Of a stretch of DNA of 64,000 nt, positions 11,855 through 25,228 are shown piece by piece (position 1 is the first letter of the stretch; the number at the start of each line of letters is the position of its first letter). The stretch is from Diphasiastrum complanatum. Taxonomy: Eukaryota; Streptophyta; Lycopodiopsida; Lycopodiales; Lycopodiaceae. The stretch spans positions 39,377,800-39,441,799 of the forward strand of contig CM055092.1 in the NCBI GenBank assembly GCA_029204225.1, given 5' to 3'. The position numbers and the translations under genes are program-made. The notes under the pieces are model-generated. The model ran no database searches. It saw nothing but the letters and a program-made list of their open reading frames with translations, and was not told the origin of the DNA.

Positions 11855-13340
11855 TGTTGACAGATTCCCTACTCTAGAGAATCTGTTGGCTTTGTCTTGT
11901 TCTTTCTTCTTGTTTACAGAACAGTTTCTGCCTGTAACCAGGCTCGTTGGGCTCTTCTTAAAGATTAACATTCTTGTTCTTTCAAGGCCCAAATTAGGCA
12001 GAGGGAACTGATAACGATGTAGTATATGTCTTGCCTGTCAAAGGACACTCAGATTGGTCACTCTTGCATTGAAAGCACATGCATAAACAACCACAATCAG
12101 TCAATCATGCATGTCAAAACGTTCAACCATAAAATCAGCTTGTAAAACCATTGAACAAACAATGCAATCCTACTTTAATGCTGTAAAACGAGTTTGAAAC
12201 AGAGCCTTACCAACTAAAACTAAGCTACACCTACATTAATCCACAATACAAAAAACAAGAAACTAATCTAACGTCATTTTAGAAGTCCAAGGATCAAGAA
12301 ACTCTCATTTCTTGATTTTTGGACAGCCCAAGAACATCAAGAACTGGATTGTAAGAGGATATGCAAGATTTACATCACAAATCCAGCCTATTTAGTTTAC
12401 CTTATTGCTGATTCCTACATTCATCCACAAGCAAGAAAGAAAATCTAATCCACTCTAGGAAAGCAAGAAAACTAATCCACTCTACTATCCACAACCACAC
12501 ACAAGAGATGGAAGGGCATGATCATAGGAGAATCACTCAAGAAAACAATCATGATCAAGGAGCTCAAAGGATGCACCAAACTCGTGGAGGCTCTTCTCAT
12601 TTGGACATGGAGTAGATGCATTACACAAAAAGCTCATCTTCTCAAAGAGGGAGGCATCTTAGTGGCATTTTCACATGTCACAAATTACAAGTGGAATAAT
12701 GCTCTTCACTAGAAATCACCATCAAAAGGTGGCTCACTCTACTTTCTTTAAGAGGGGTCTACTTGCATTTATTACATTAGCCTAGAAATACTAGTTCCTA
12801 CATGGTCATTCCATCTTTCGAGATTCACCATGAGGCTTACACAGTTCTTGCTTGTCATTCTTAACTAATACTTCTCGACTCTCAGTCTTTGTTTGTCTCG
12901 TCTTCTCAGAGACCTCCTTTGTCTAAGGTGAGAGGTGCTCTTGGTTAGCTCTGGTCGAGTATCTTGGGAATTCGTCAAAATCAGTCAACACCTTCAGGCC
13001 ATCTTGAGCAACTAAGTGTTTTGCGATACTTTGTGCTAAGTCGGTTTTTAGGCCATTTCAGACACTTCCAGAAATGCAACACTGTTTCACATAAAATGCA
13101 AAAAATGTGACACTGCATTTTTACACGGAATTCCACACAGGCAAAAAATGCGTCACTGCATTTTTGCATGCAATTTCTGACAGGCGACAATTGCGAAAAA
13201 TGCGACACTGCACTTTTTTTTTACACGGGATTTCATACAAGCAAAAAATGCGAAAATGCGACACTCTGCAAAAATACACAGGATTCCAATTACAGACTGT
13301 CTACGTGTTCACGCTCCAATAAGAACTGTTCTAATTAGTC
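11855..13340 (-). repeat. Copia LTR-like sequence, diverged
   Basis: It starts TGTTGACAGAT, as does the LTR at 22709-23408, and shares further blocks in the same order: GCCTGTCAAAGGACA near 12030, a GAAAGCAC block, and several copies of a GCGACACTGCATTTTT-like motif near 13090-13270. It is longer than the 22.7 kb LTR and its right end is unclear. No pol sequence adjoins it. Confidence 0.5.
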
Positions 13341-15877
13341 AGTTAAAGCAATCTTGTAAGTGTGAAGCTAGAATAATGCAAGATCTTACGGTTGCTATAT
13401 AAGTAAATGAGCGATTGAAGAACAGAAGTATGTATATAGATGTGTAGATGCACGTGGATACTCCATCAGAGATCAAACGACCAGAATGAGTCTTCTAGTA
13501 GCTGACTCCTCAGAGTTAGTGATTATATATAGAGAGAGATATTTAGAACTTTAGTAATTGATTTGACTTTATAAGTAGGATCACGCGCTTCTCAGCGCAA
13601 TTGTATTGTGGTCTAATCATTGTTCTATAACATTATTATACGGATTCACTACTGTTCTACATCTTTGCATTCTTGTTGAATGAAATTAACTCTCACTCAT
13701 CTTATGCATACATCATTATCAGAGAAATGTATGGTTGTCTCTAACGCCTAAGTTATTTCGACATTCTCTTCATATCAAGTTATCAGCATTAGAGGATTGC
13801 ATGGCTGTCTCAGATGCCTAATCGTTTCTGTAATCTCTCTTTCATGGGCGAGCTCATTTCAAAAAGATATTTTGGAGCAGTTCCACTAGTTGAAATTCTG
13901 ATAGAATCTAGTGCAATATGCAGATCACATCACACAATCACCATAGCCAAGCTCTCATAGATGGCACAACAAAAGTTCATAGATTACAAAGAAACACTGT
14001 ACATATAGAGTATTTACAAACTGCATGAAAAGGTAGGTGTCCTAAAATTGGCCTACCACCTGTCAAGGGCCCAACATGGCCAAATTCGACTGACAAACTA
14101 AGGACATGCCCCTGAGTATAGCAAGTACTATGTATAACTCTGTACAAGCTAATTTTTTCTATGAGTGGCTACTTGGCTAACCCAAGTATCCGGCTATGGG
14201 ACAAGTGCCCGACTGATATAATGATAGTGGGTCACATCCCGATCACTACTGAAAACAGTAAACTGACTAACTCTACATTAATTATAGTATCACATATGAA
14301 GCTTATAATAATAAATCAGATCAAAATTGATTTCTAACTCTCTCTCTTAAGTCCAAATGTGATAAGAGTGAAAAACAATAATTTGTAGCAACGTCTGGAG
14401 TATCCAAAGGATGTTATGCATATCCCTGCTACCCTGTACTTGACTCACACTCAAGCACACCAACAAACCACCAGGTTTGACTCACAAATTATTTTGCAAA
14501 CACAATGCTCATATAGAAAGTCTACCATACTGACTCGCCCCCAATCTGACCTGAACACAAGTGGACCACATGAGCGACATGGGTCAAACTGAGGAAATCC
14601 CACTGCCACCATGAGACTTGCATCCTCCATCTAGCTAGGCTGGCATCCTGTCAGACACTTACAAGCACAAACTTGTAAAGCTGACATAAATGAGCGACTG
14701 AGGTTCAACTTGAGAAAATCTTACTGCCACCATAAGACTATACCCTCACTGGAGAAACAACTAGTATACAATGACAAGTCAATGAGCATAAAATGACTAC
14801 TTTGTTTCACACGTAGCAAATACACAACCACATAAAACTTTGACTCAGGTCTAGACTCCCGTGACAAGGTAACATGCAAGCCACGCACACTCATGCAAAC
14901 CAACATGAATGATAAGGCATCAAATACATGACCAAGGCCTGCCCATAAGTAGTATCCTATCGTACCAACACCTGTGCCACCTGCAGATCCGCTGCTACAC
15001 CATTGGTCACCAAATCAGGTCTCCAACCATGGCCTGCACCTGTAACAAGATGCCCTCACGTCCAAGCATATCCAATTATCCAATAAGTTCTGAAAGCTGA
15101 TCCCCATCCATTCCCCATGCCCAAGCACAAGAGTCTACCAAGGACTCAATGAATGAATGTACACAAAACTCACCATAGGTTATACCTGAGTAGCTCGCCC
15201 ATCTCCTAGAGATACTGATGATGATCTGCTTGTCCTACATTCCATGTAGGCTCAACTTTCCATGCTTGACGTTGCCAACTCTGATTTGACCAGTACATAG
15301 GCCTCCTACCAAGGAGCCTATCTCACCACAACATCCATCATAGCATCCAAGCCAAAGCAAATGCAAACTAGATCCACTATCGTGATGAAAAACTCACCCA
15401 TGATCCTTAGCATATCAGGTAGGATAGCTCTAGAACCCTATATATTATACCATCTGATCACCAAGTATCCATTACCCGTTAATAGCTCCCCAAGAATCTA
15501 TCCACCTATAGTGCAACTAGACTCCAACTGGATCTAATCAAAAGCTGCATCCTGCTTACCAAATAATGATGGATAGAAATAACATGTGATGCCAACCTGG
15601 AGACAACTGTGCATATAACCATGAAGCTCACTTGATCACTCACCAAAGTATCAACTGTCACTCTCCCTGAGCAACCATCTCCATCACTGTTGGCTCACAA
15701 CCACGGGCATGCTGGATCAACATCATCCCATAATGCAGTCCATGCCACCTACCTCCAAGTAGGCTTGACCCATCCCTAGGTGATGCACCAGCTAAAAATC
15801 ATCATCCATACATCAAATGACATTTCATACCTGAGCAACTGTAGCATCTCCCTGAGTGCCACCCCAATGGACTCGTC
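13341..15877. other. Repeat-derived DNA without a recognisable gene
   Basis: At about 14338-14360 the minus strand reads a GGACTTAAGAGAGAGAG purine tract followed by TTAGAAATC, which looks like a PPT next to an LTR start; the LTR would extend left toward 13.5-13.9 kb. To its right, 14.34-15.88 kb contains no coding match and some internal repeats (for example CACTGCCACCATGAGACT near 14600 against a variant near 14730). The sequence resumes right of Copia element A at 21862, so element A inserted into this older repeat. A non-autonomous LTR element is a plausible but unproven identity. Confidence 0.4.
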
Positions 15878-15882
15878 ATCCA

Positions 15883-16494
15883 TGCTGAATTCACACGTGT
15901 GGGACACCCTACACATGTATTTTTGATCTCCTAAGCACAATAACACCATAAAGATCATACTAGCATTGGTTGTCAATAGGAAAGCTGATCATACAAGCAA
16001 TATTATTGTGTTACAAGCAAGATCTGTCAACAAAACATAAGACAAAGCATCATAAATGCCTCTACTCAGCTAGAGAGAGAAAATAGCAAGTACAAAACTC
16101 GTGGAGAGAGAGAGGGCACAAAGAGCTTGTCTCCAAATTTGCATTACACACAAATTTCATCATTTTCTCAATGAGAGTACATCACATATATATAGATCCA
16201 TGGACTCTTCTCCTACTTGAAGTTGAATTGGAGTTGTGATCCACCTCTCAAGCTATCTAGACTTATCCAAGCCATCTCACTATGTCTAATTGTGCCACAT
16301 AGTCTTTTCATGCATTAAATGTGGCATGTAAAGTACAAATGGCAGTTCCTATGGTAGCTCGAGTTTCTACTTCTACCTACCTTGAATATTTAATTCTAAG
16401 ATGGGTCTTTACTAAGCCAAAAGAGCTCAATTCATCTTTGGCATTTCTAGGACCCATACTCACAACATTAGATAGATTTTTCAATATTTTGACA
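15883..16494 (-). repeat. 3' LTR of Copia A
   Basis: Read on the minus strand it starts TGTCAAAATATTG and ends TGAATTCAGCA. A TATA-like CTATATATATG lies at about 16186-16196 on the minus strand. A CACGTG core is present at 15894-15899. Confidence 0.9.
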
Positions 16495-16508
16495 CTCCTC
16501 CTAAAAAT
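16495..16508 (-). promoter_or_regulatory. Polypurine tract of Copia A
   Basis: The minus strand reads TTTTTAGGAGGAG immediately before the 3' LTR start TGTCAAAA, the exact place for a plus-strand primer. Confidence 0.85.
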
Positions 16509-16512
16509 GTAT

Positions 16513-19500
16513 CTAATGTGAATTAAGCAGTGATCTTTTGATAAGACCAAGATTAGACCTATGCTTTGAGAAGGCACTTTCGCAAAGTGGCTTTGTGAGA
16601 AGATCAGCAATACACGAAGATGTGTCGACATGTTCTAAGTTGATTTCACCTCCAATGAGCTTTTCCCTTAAAAAATGGTGTGCCACTTCTATATGCTTGA
16701 TTCTTGCATGAAAAATAGGATTGTTTGCAAGAGCTTGTGTCGATATGCTGTCACATTTGATCAAGGGAAGATCATCCTCTTTGATGCAATTTAGCTCTAT
16801 GATTAACCTCTTGATCCAAAGCAACTCTTTAGTTGTTGTAGTGAGTGCTTTGTACTCGGCCTCACAAGATGATAGAGATATGGTATCCTGCTTCTTTGAA
16901 AGCCAAGACACAAGATTGTCTCCAAGAAAGATAGTATACGCATTAATGGACTTTCGATCCATTTTATCACTTGCAAAATCGGAATCTGAATAGCCAATAA
17001 TGGTTAGATCTTCATTCTTGTACAATAAACCATAATCTTGAGTAGAAGATACATATCTTAGAACTCTCTTGGCCATCTTCCAATGTTGGATCTTGGGATC
17101 TTGCATAAATTGACTCAATTTGTGCACACAATAGCTCAAATCGGGTCTAGTGATAGTAAGCCAAATTAAAGAGCCTATAAGACTCCTATAAAGTGTGATG
17201 TTTTCGAAGGATCTTTCATCACCTTTAATAGGATCTTTTACATGTTGCTCCATGGGAGTATCTATGCTTTTACAACTTTGCATATTGAATTTTTTCAACA
17301 TAGAAAAGACATATCTAGATTGACAAATAAAAGCATACTCTTCATGAAAATCAATCTCAAGGCCCAAAATGTAATGGATCTCTCCTAGATCTTGCATTTT
17401 AAATTCTTTTCCTAATGCATCTTTGGTTTCTTGAACTAGCATCAAACAACTTCCACCAAGAATAATGTCATCTACATAGATTAGGAGAATGACGATATTA
17501 CTACCATCAAATTTTAAGTACATAGAAGGATCATAGTCACTAAGCACAAATCCTAATGAAAGTAGAAAGTTGTTGAGTCTTGAATACCATGATCTTGGTG
17601 CTTGATTTAAGCCATAAAGACTTCTAAATAGCAAACACACCTTAAATTTATCCTTGATAAATCCTTGAGGCTGTTCCATGTATATCTCCTCCTCAAGATA
17701 GCCATTCAAAAAAAGCGTTGGAGACATCAAGTTGAAACAATTTCCACTTAAAAAATAAGGCAAGAGAGATTATGATTCTTATTGTCACCATCTTTTTGCT
17801 ACAGGAGCAAAGGTTTCTTCATAGTCAAGGCCATATATTTGTGCAAAGCCTTTAGCACACAATCTTGCCTTGTATTTGTTAATGGAGCCATCATGATTGT
17901 ACTTGATCTTGAACACCCACTTGCATCCAATGATATGCATGTAAGGTGGTGGATCCACTAGCTCCCATGTGTGGTTGGTGATCAAGGCATCATATTCAAT
18001 CTTCATGGCCTCATACCACTCCTTGGTATTGAGGGCTTCTTGAACATCTTTGGGCTCCTCATGAGAAATAAAATAAGCATAAGTGGAATCAAGATCCACT
18101 TGTTTTCCTTTGTCATCATAAGTGAGCCTCTTGGGCTCGGATCTCTCCCTCATGGATCTTCTAGGAGTGAAAACCCGAGGACTTCCATTTTCAAATCTTG
18201 ACGACTCCATATGTTGATTGTCTTCAATAACAATAGGTGATAGATTTTGAGGTTGCTCGATCTCGGCCCCTCCAAGATTGGACTTTTCTTCTTCATGAAA
18301 AACTACATCTCTACTATCAATTACTTTAGAGGTAGAGAGCATGTAGATTCGATAGGCTTTCTTGTTGGATGAGTATCCAACCGTTACTGCTTTGTTTGCA
18401 CAAGGATCATCCTTCTTTCTCGTTTCCAAGGGAATATGGACAAAGCATATGCATCCAAATACTCTAAGGTGTTCAACCTTAGGTTTTTTCAAATAGAGTG
18501 CTTCATATGGTGACTTTCCTTCAAGTGCAACATGAGGGAGTCTATTGCAAAGATAGTTTGAACAATTGATAGCCTCACCCCAAAAGTCTTTTGACAAAGA
18601 TGCCTCAATTCTGATAGTTTTGGCACATTCACACAATGTTCTATTCTTTCTTTCAACCACCCCATTTTGAGATGGTGCATATGCACAAGAAAACTCCCTT
18701 TTAATGCCTTTAAGCTCACAATAGTCATGAAATTTATTGGAAGTGTACTCACCACCTCCATCACTTCTAAGAATCTTGATTTTGTAAGAAAATTGCTTCT
18801 CAACTAGAGCTTTGAACTTTAGGAAATAGTCAAACACCATAGATTTTGAAGCTAGAAGATATACCCAAGTAAATCTAGTGAGATCATCAATGAAAGTTAC
18901 AAAGCAAGTAGCACCACCCTTGCTCTTTGAAGATGAGAAGTGCACATCCGAGTGTATGAGCTCCAATGGATGTGTAGTCTTGATAGATGACTTTGAAAAA
19001 GGCTTCTTATGAGACTTAGATATGGCACAAGCCTCACATGGCTTGAAATTCTTGGAGATAAGATTAGGCAAGCCAATAGCTTTGGGATTTTGACCATGGA
19101 CACCATAGAATTATAGTTAGGATGACCCAACCTTCTATGCCATAGTTCCTCCAAAGACATATGAGTAGCAAAAGCACTATCACAAGAGTTAGCATACTCT
19201 TTGGGATCAAGCTTGTAGATTCCACCATATCTAGACCCAAATGCAAGGATTTCATCATGCTTCTTGATTGTACATGTATTAACATTGAAATTCAAATCTA
19301 GTCCACTATCAAACAATTGCCCAACACTAATAAGATTTTTTGTTAGCTTGGGAACAAAAAGTATATTAGACAGAGAAAAATTTTTTGATGAAGAAAGCTT
19401 TAAGGGAATGGTCCCTATGCCTTCAATAGCACACTCATGATCATTTGTTGTGTAGATGGACTTCTTGGCTCCTTCATAAGGTGACATGGATGAAAAAGAA

Positions 19501-20489
19501 TACTTGGAGCTACAGATATGTGAGGAAGCTCCACTGTCAATATACCACGAACCATCATTCTTGAAAGGTGATGAAGAAAAACTCGAGACCATAAGAGATC
19601 CCTCTTCATCACTTGCATGAGCATCTTCCTTCTCTTCATTAGAAATGTTGGCTTGCTTGAATTGACTCTTCTTCTTGAAGCAATTGGTGGAATAATGCCC
19701 CTTCTTGCCACAAAAGAAACACTTGATGTTTTTCTTCTTCTTCTTGGATGTGGAAGCTTAAGAGGACTCATCCTCATCTCCTTTCTCCTTGGAAATAAGA
19801 TTGTTCTTTCTTGAAGAGAATTGGTGTTGATTCTTACTTCTTGTCTTGTGCTTGTCTTTGGTAAAGAGAGCTTTACCATCAATGTTGAGAGACAGTCTCT
19901 CCATTTTCAAGAGTTTATACTCTTGTCTTGATTCTTCAGAAATGAGCACATTTTGGAGTGCTTCCAAACTTGGTAGCTCCTCCTTAATGGCATAACTCTA
20001 AACAAGGTTGTCATATTCCTCCTTTAACCCATTAAGTATGACTTGAACAAGTTCATTTTGGTTGATGGAGTCTCCTATGCATGACATTTCTTTATGGAGG
20101 TTAACTCTCATTACATAAGCTGAAGCACATTCATCACTTCTCTGTACACTTTGAAAAATTTGGTTTCTTAGTGTTAGAAGTCTAGAAGTATTTTTTGCCT
20201 CATAGATAGACTTGAGAGTATCCCAAGCATCTTTGGCATTAGTACAAGCACCAATTTCTCTTAAAATGTCATTTGAGACATTCATCTTAATATAATGTAG
20301 AGCCATCATGTCTCTCTTTTTGTACTTTGAAATTTCTTGAGGAATTTGTGGTTCTTCTTCAATGCCAATTACAATATCCATCACATCTTGTAGTATTAAG
20401 ACAGATTCCATTCTAATCTTCCAAATTGAGTAATTGGAGGTTGACAATCTTTCACTTGCTTCTAATAGAAAGACACCCATTGAAGTCAT
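16513..20489 (-). pseudogene. Copia A gag-pol, frameshifted
   Basis: Reading down the minus strand: gag from the ATG at 20489 (LLEASERLSTSNYSIWKIRM) to a stop near 19998; a further gag segment to a stop near 19758; zinc knuckle CFFCGKKGHYSTNC near 19700; protease WYIDSGASSHIC near 19540; integrase with HRRLGHPN, CEACAISKSHK, HSDVH and NGVVERKNR; then RT starting GCKWVFKIKYNHDGSINKYK. Frames shift near 19080 and near 17780. The final frame 17763-16513 carries the RT palm with YVDDIILGG, the connection domain and RNase H (SSCEAEYKAL; DSISTQALANNP; ADLLTKPL). At least two stops and two frameshifts separate the parts, so no full protein can be made, although each domain is well preserved. Confidence 0.9.
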
Positions 20490-20691
20490 AAAGAATGATG
20501 AAAATAAAAAAAGATGGATGAAAGAATTGCTTTTCTTCTCACTATAGGAACCAATCAAGGGTACATAACCAAATCCTATGTAAGACTTAGCAAAAAATTG
20601 TGAGATAGATCTCACTAGCTTGACAATCTCTCTAAAACAAGATTTGAATTTTCAAAAAAGATGAAGTATGGCAAAAGTTATGGTTCTCTGA

Positions 20692-20709
20692 ATTTCACAC
20701 GTGTGAAAT
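20692..20709. promoter_or_regulatory. 18-base palindrome with CACGTG core in the Copia A leader
   Basis: ATTTCACACGTGTGAAAT is a perfect palindrome between the PBS and gag of element A. The same inner core recurs in the Copia leader fragment at 45066-45079 and in the LTRs of element C. CACGTG is the plant G-box, bound by bZIP and bHLH factors; its use here is inference. Confidence 0.6.
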
Positions 20710-21230
20710 ATTCCAAAAATGTCAAATTGACTCAAATACAATCTATTTGTATGAAACAATTTGCCTAGAACCTATAAGTTTTGTCTAAATCACATATAGA
20801 TGAGATTGTGTAGCTTCTGGATGATTTTTGTGATCATTCAAGCAATAAATGACGTACACACGATTTGCCACAGGTCTAGGCGCCCTACCTACGACTCTTC
20901 AAAAGCTTATAACTTCTGATTGGCTTATCCAACTGTCATGATTCAAATTGCATCAAATTCTACACATTTTCTACTTTCTAGTGGGCTAATTTGCTTGAAA
21001 TTTGGATCTAAGGTGAGAGAGAACCACCAATCTGAAAATGGGTGGATTTCACACATTCCAGCACCTGAAATTCTGTACAGTACTTGATCTGGCCCATTCA
21101 ATGTGGTTTGTAACTCAGAATCACAAGAAAACTGCAAACTAGCTAGAAGGTAGAATCTAGACAATTCCTAGCTTGAAATCTGATCAGATTTGCAAACTTT
21201 TTTATTAGATTTTCTTGTAAAACTTAGGTA

Positions 21231-21243
21231 GGCTCTGACACCA
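21231..21243 (-). promoter_or_regulatory. Primer binding site of Copia A
   Basis: The minus strand reads TGGTGTCAGAGCC directly after the 5' LTR end TTCAGCA. It matches the 3' end of initiator tRNA-Met (usual form TGGTATCAGAGC) with one difference. Confidence 0.85.
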
Positions 21244-21856
21244 TGCTGAATTCACACATGTGGGATGCCCTACACATGTATTTTTGATCAATTAAGCACA
21301 ATAACACCATAAAGATCAGACTAGCATTGGTTATCAATAGGAAAGCTGATCATACAAGCAATATTATTGTGTTACAAGCAAGATCTGTCAACACAACATA
21401 AGACAAAGCATCATAAATGCCTCTACTCAGCTAGAGAGAGAAAATAGCAAGTACAAAACTCGTGGAGAGAGAGAGGGCACAAAGAGCTTGTCTCCAAATT
21501 TGCATTACACACAAATTTCATCATTTTCTCAATGAGAGTACATCACATATATATAGATCCATGGACTCTTCTCATACTTGAAGTTGAATTGGAGTTGTGG
21601 ATCCACCTCTCAAGCTATCTAGATTTATCGAAGCCACCTCACTATGTCTAATTGTGCCACATAGTCTTTTCATGCATTAAATGTGACATGTAAAGTACAA
21701 ATGGCAATTCCTATGGTAGCTCGAGTTTCTACTTCTACCTACCTTGAATATTTAATTCTAAGATGGGTCTTTACTAAGCCAAAAGAGCTCAATTCATCTT
21801 TGGCATTTTTAGGACCCATACTCACAACATTAGATAGATTTTTCAATATTTTGAGA
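21244..21856 (-). repeat. 5' LTR of Copia A
   Basis: Near copy of 15883-16494. Its outer terminus reads TCTCAAAA instead of TGTCAAAA, so the conserved TG is mutated, and the CACGTG core has become CACATG (G to A at 21258). Confidence 0.9.
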
Positions 21857-21861
21857 GTCCA

Positions 21862-22708
21862 CATACTATGCTCACCTGATGTCTCCAATCCTGGTCACCA
21901 TCCTACTAGACAAGCCGAACTCCAAACCATCACCTGCTCCACCTGGATCCTAGCATCTGCTCACTCTCTTTGGCTATGTGTCACTCGACACCATGCCAAC
22001 GCAAGCCTATCCCTGAGTCGCCGCTCATGGGGTCCCAAGACCATTGTCTCCTTGATCGTACTGAGGTATATGGCTCTGAGTGACTTCCTCTAAGCTTCCC
22101 CATGATCTCACCACCTGAGAATCTGCACCATGGAAATTCCAACACCTCTGCCAAGCCTAGACTCTTGCAAATACAGCCAACTGCATGAAAGCTATAGATA
22201 GCTTATCCACGCACGTGATGGTGGATGTTGTGAGTGTGAGAAACTAAAATAACTCAAAAAATAAATGAACATGCAAAGAATTGAACTCGAAACTCAAACA
22301 AGAAATGAACTCGAACAAAAAGTGTTCATGCACAGTGGAATGAGCTATATTACTCTTTCCCTAGGCATGACTACGCCTATCAGAAACAAATAGAACATTA
22401 GTGATAAAAATCATGGTGAATAATTTGTCGTGAACAGCTAGACAAATTATTAGTCGCAAATGATTCGCGAAGAACTAGACGGAGCTCGATCGATAATCAG
22501 TCGCAAAAGGCAAGACTAAATATTAGTCGTCAATAGCTAGACTAATAATAATTTGCTAAGAACAAATTACCAGATTGAGCAACAAGAGAGTCAGACAGAA
22601 TGAAGAAAATCATAGCTATGTCAACACAAATTTGAACGCAGAACAACAGAGTTGTTATCAGATTAAGTATAGCAAAATATACATGTCAGTAATGTTGTGG
22701 AGCACAAG
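21862..22708. other. Repeat-derived DNA, no gene seen
   Basis: The left part (21862-~22230) continues in style the sequence interrupted by Copia A. At 22420-22580 a short motif built around AGTCG(C/T)(A/C)A and ACTAGA recurs several times. No coding match. Confidence 0.4.
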
Positions 22709-23408
22709 TGTTGACAGATCCTCTGCTTGGGAGGATCTGTTTACTAGTTCTTTGCTTACTTCTTAGTTTTAGAACCATTTTCTGGCTCGTTTGGGCATTA
22801 CTTGATTGTTTTCTTATTTGTTACAATGCTCAGGCCAGGCAGAAACGGACTGAATATATTTGTAGTATTTTTTCTAGCCTGTCAAAGGACAACTCATGGT
22901 CGTTCTCTCTTGAAAGCACTCACATTCAAACAGAGATGCAAGCCATGAACATTCATTTCTAGATCAGCATGTAGCCCAAATGAACATTCAACAGTTTCTA
23001 CAACTACTTACTCTGAAACGAACGTGTTGATCATGGGTGGCTGATGTCGTTGTCAAATTTGTTAGCACAATTGTGCGGGATGAGCGTGAAATGGCCGCGA
23101 TGTTAGCCTTTGATAAAATAAACATTGGTGAAGATGCGAAAAATATGACACTTTGACGAAATGCCTCAAGATTTGATTTACAGGTGCCTTCGCTTTTCCT
23201 AGGGCAAATCACGTGTAAAAATACAGTGTCGCATTTTTCGCCTTTTTTGTCTATGGAGATTTACTTGTATTTATGTAGACAGTTGTGTTTTTCGCCTGCC
23301 TTATTTTACATGTAAATATGTAGACTGTGCAACAACATGAGTAAAATACAGCATGAATGGAGGCAGATTAAAATAGGATTTAGGAGAGTAGAGGAGATAA
23401 ATCCAACA
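22709..23408 (-). repeat. 3' LTR of Copia B
   Basis: Read on the minus strand it starts TGTTGGATTTATC and ends CTGTCAACA, so the termini TGTTG/CAACA are perfect inverted repeats. A G-rich tract lies immediately upstream. Length is 700 bases. A diverged relative starts at 11855. Confidence 0.75.
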
Positions 23409-23421
23409 CCCCCCCCCCCCC
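23409..23421 (-). promoter_or_regulatory. Polypurine tract of Copia B, a pure G run
   Basis: The minus strand reads CTAGATTAAG followed by about 12-13 G residues up to the LTR start TGTTGG. The position is right for a PPT; an all-G run may partly reflect expansion. Confidence 0.65.
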
Positions 23422-23526
23422 TTAATCTAGATCCGTGAATGCCTTGATCTTCAGACTGAGCAATGCACAAAATTTGTTGTGTGCATTAACACTTAATGCC
23501 TTCGTGAATATATCTGCAACTATGTC

Positions 23527-25228
23527 CTACGTTCTGCAACACGTTAAGCTCACCTCCTTGTTGAGAACTTTGCCCTTGATGTAGTGATATCTGATTTCAA
23601 TGTGCTTACTCCTAGAGTGAAATCTAGGGTTGGCCAATAAGGCAATGGCACTCTGATTATCACAGAATAAAATTGTGAGGTTGTACTGATACAGATTAAT
23701 GTCTGACAGTAAATTTTTCAACCAAAACGCTTTCTTAATAGATTGATAAGTAGCAATGTATTCTGCTTCTGTAGAAGAAAGTGCAATAGAGATTTGCTTA
23801 CGATTGTTCCATGAGATAGGACCGCCGTTGAAGAAGAATGTAAATCTAGATGTGGACTTACGATTATCTACATCTCCTCCCCAGCTTGCATAAGAATATC
23901 CACTGAGCTAATAAAGGTTGTCGTTGCTGACCTCTCCATAGCAGATGCACTGGTCCATGGTAGCTCGAATATACCTCATGACTCTTATGAGAGCATTCCA
24001 ATGGGTAATGCCAGGATTAGCCATATATTGTTTGAGTGAGCTTACTACAAAAGAGATATCTGGTCTTGTACAGACCATTGCGTACATGAGAGATCCAAGT
24101 ATAGATCGATCAGGATACTCTCTCATCTGCTCCTCTTCCTGCTTGGTCTGGCGACATTGGTCCTTTGACAAATGCAGACCTGGATCCATCGGTGAGTGAG
24201 CTAATTTACAATTCATTAGATTGTATCTATTTAGAACATTGTGAAGATACCTTTGTTGAGTGATGTAAATCAGTCATCTCACTCTGTCTTTGTGAATCTG
24301 CATGCCCAGACAGAAGTGAGTTTCGCCCAGATCAGTCATGTCAAACTCTGAAAACAACATCTGTTTAGAATCTTGACCAAACTGGTATTGTTGCTAAAGA
24401 ACAACATATCATCCACGTATAAGGTGAGGATAATGAAGAATTGATGCACTAACTTGGAATAGACATTGCAATCAACAATGCTTGGTTTGAATCCTTGTTC
24501 GATGAGGAGTGTGTTGATCCTCTGAAACCAAGCTCTGGCAGACTGTTTCAAGCTGTTAAGTTCTTTGCGAAATTTACAGACATGATTTTTCATACCTTCC
24601 AGAACGTATCCTTAGGGTTGGATCATGTAGATGTCTTCTTGTATAACTCCATTCAGATAGGTTGTTTGCACATCAAGCTGATGTACTTTGAGGTCGATAT
24701 CTGCAGCATAAGATAGGAGTGCTCGGATCAACAAATGCTTGACTACTAGACTAAAAGCCTCGCTGTAGTCGATGTTGGGGGTCTGAGTGAATCCTCATGC
24801 TACCATCTTGCCTTCCTTTGATCAATTGCTCCGTTGGCATTGTATTTGATCTTAAAGATCCATTTGCAAAAATCATCACACTCACCACTCGCCAAGAGCA
24901 TCCAAAGTGTGATTATTGACCCGTTCTTCATCCTATGCGTGTCCCACACACAGCTCGTCCAATGCAAGCTCGCTATCTTGCCCGATGGCTTCCAATTGGC
25001 GCCACCTCGCATTTCTATCCCCTGTGACCGCCAATATGTGTGTACCTCCAAACTAGCCCATATTTCTCTTTGAACGAGAAATTTCCAAGCTACAGATGCA
25101 TGTGTCAATGCAACTATCAACTGACTCTACAATGCCATTGTCGATCATGCATGTGTGAGCGTTCCCCCAAAATGCCACTTGACATTGGTTGGTTCGAACC
25201 CCAAAAGTTGAATCTGATCACGAGAATT
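23527..25228 (-). pseudogene. Copia B pol remnant: reverse transcriptase and RNase H
   Basis: On the minus strand, scattered frames give in order CKWIFKIKYNANGAIDQRKA (RT start, near 24850), NSLKQSARAWFQRINTLLIE and LYVDDMLFF (RT palm with the YVDD box, 24593-24336), LGSLMYAMVCTRPDISFVVS (connection, 24216-23908) and DNQSAIALLANPRFHSRSKH with IRYHYIKGK (RNase H end, 23721-23527). Stops and shifts separate these. Gag, protease and integrase are absent: the remnant ends where the Gypsy LTR starts at about 25229. It belongs to a different Copia lineage from elements A and C (RSKHIEIRYHYIKGKV rather than the IAHHF type). Confidence 0.8.

Larger units (their letters stand above)
15878..21861 (-). 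mobile_element. Copia retrotransposon A, both LTRs present, polyprotein broken
   Basis: A complete Ty1/Copia structure on the minus strand: 5' LTR 21244-21856, PBS just inside it, gag-pro-IN-RT-RNase H, PPT, and 3' LTR 15883-16494. The flanking 5-mers are ATCCA (15878-15882) and GTCCA (21857-21861), an imperfect target duplication. By eye the LTRs differ at about 18 of some 612 positions, roughly 97% identity, so the insertion is not very recent. The coding region has several stops and frameshifts. Its gag and pol are clearly of the same family as element C at 56-61.9 kb. Confidence 0.9.
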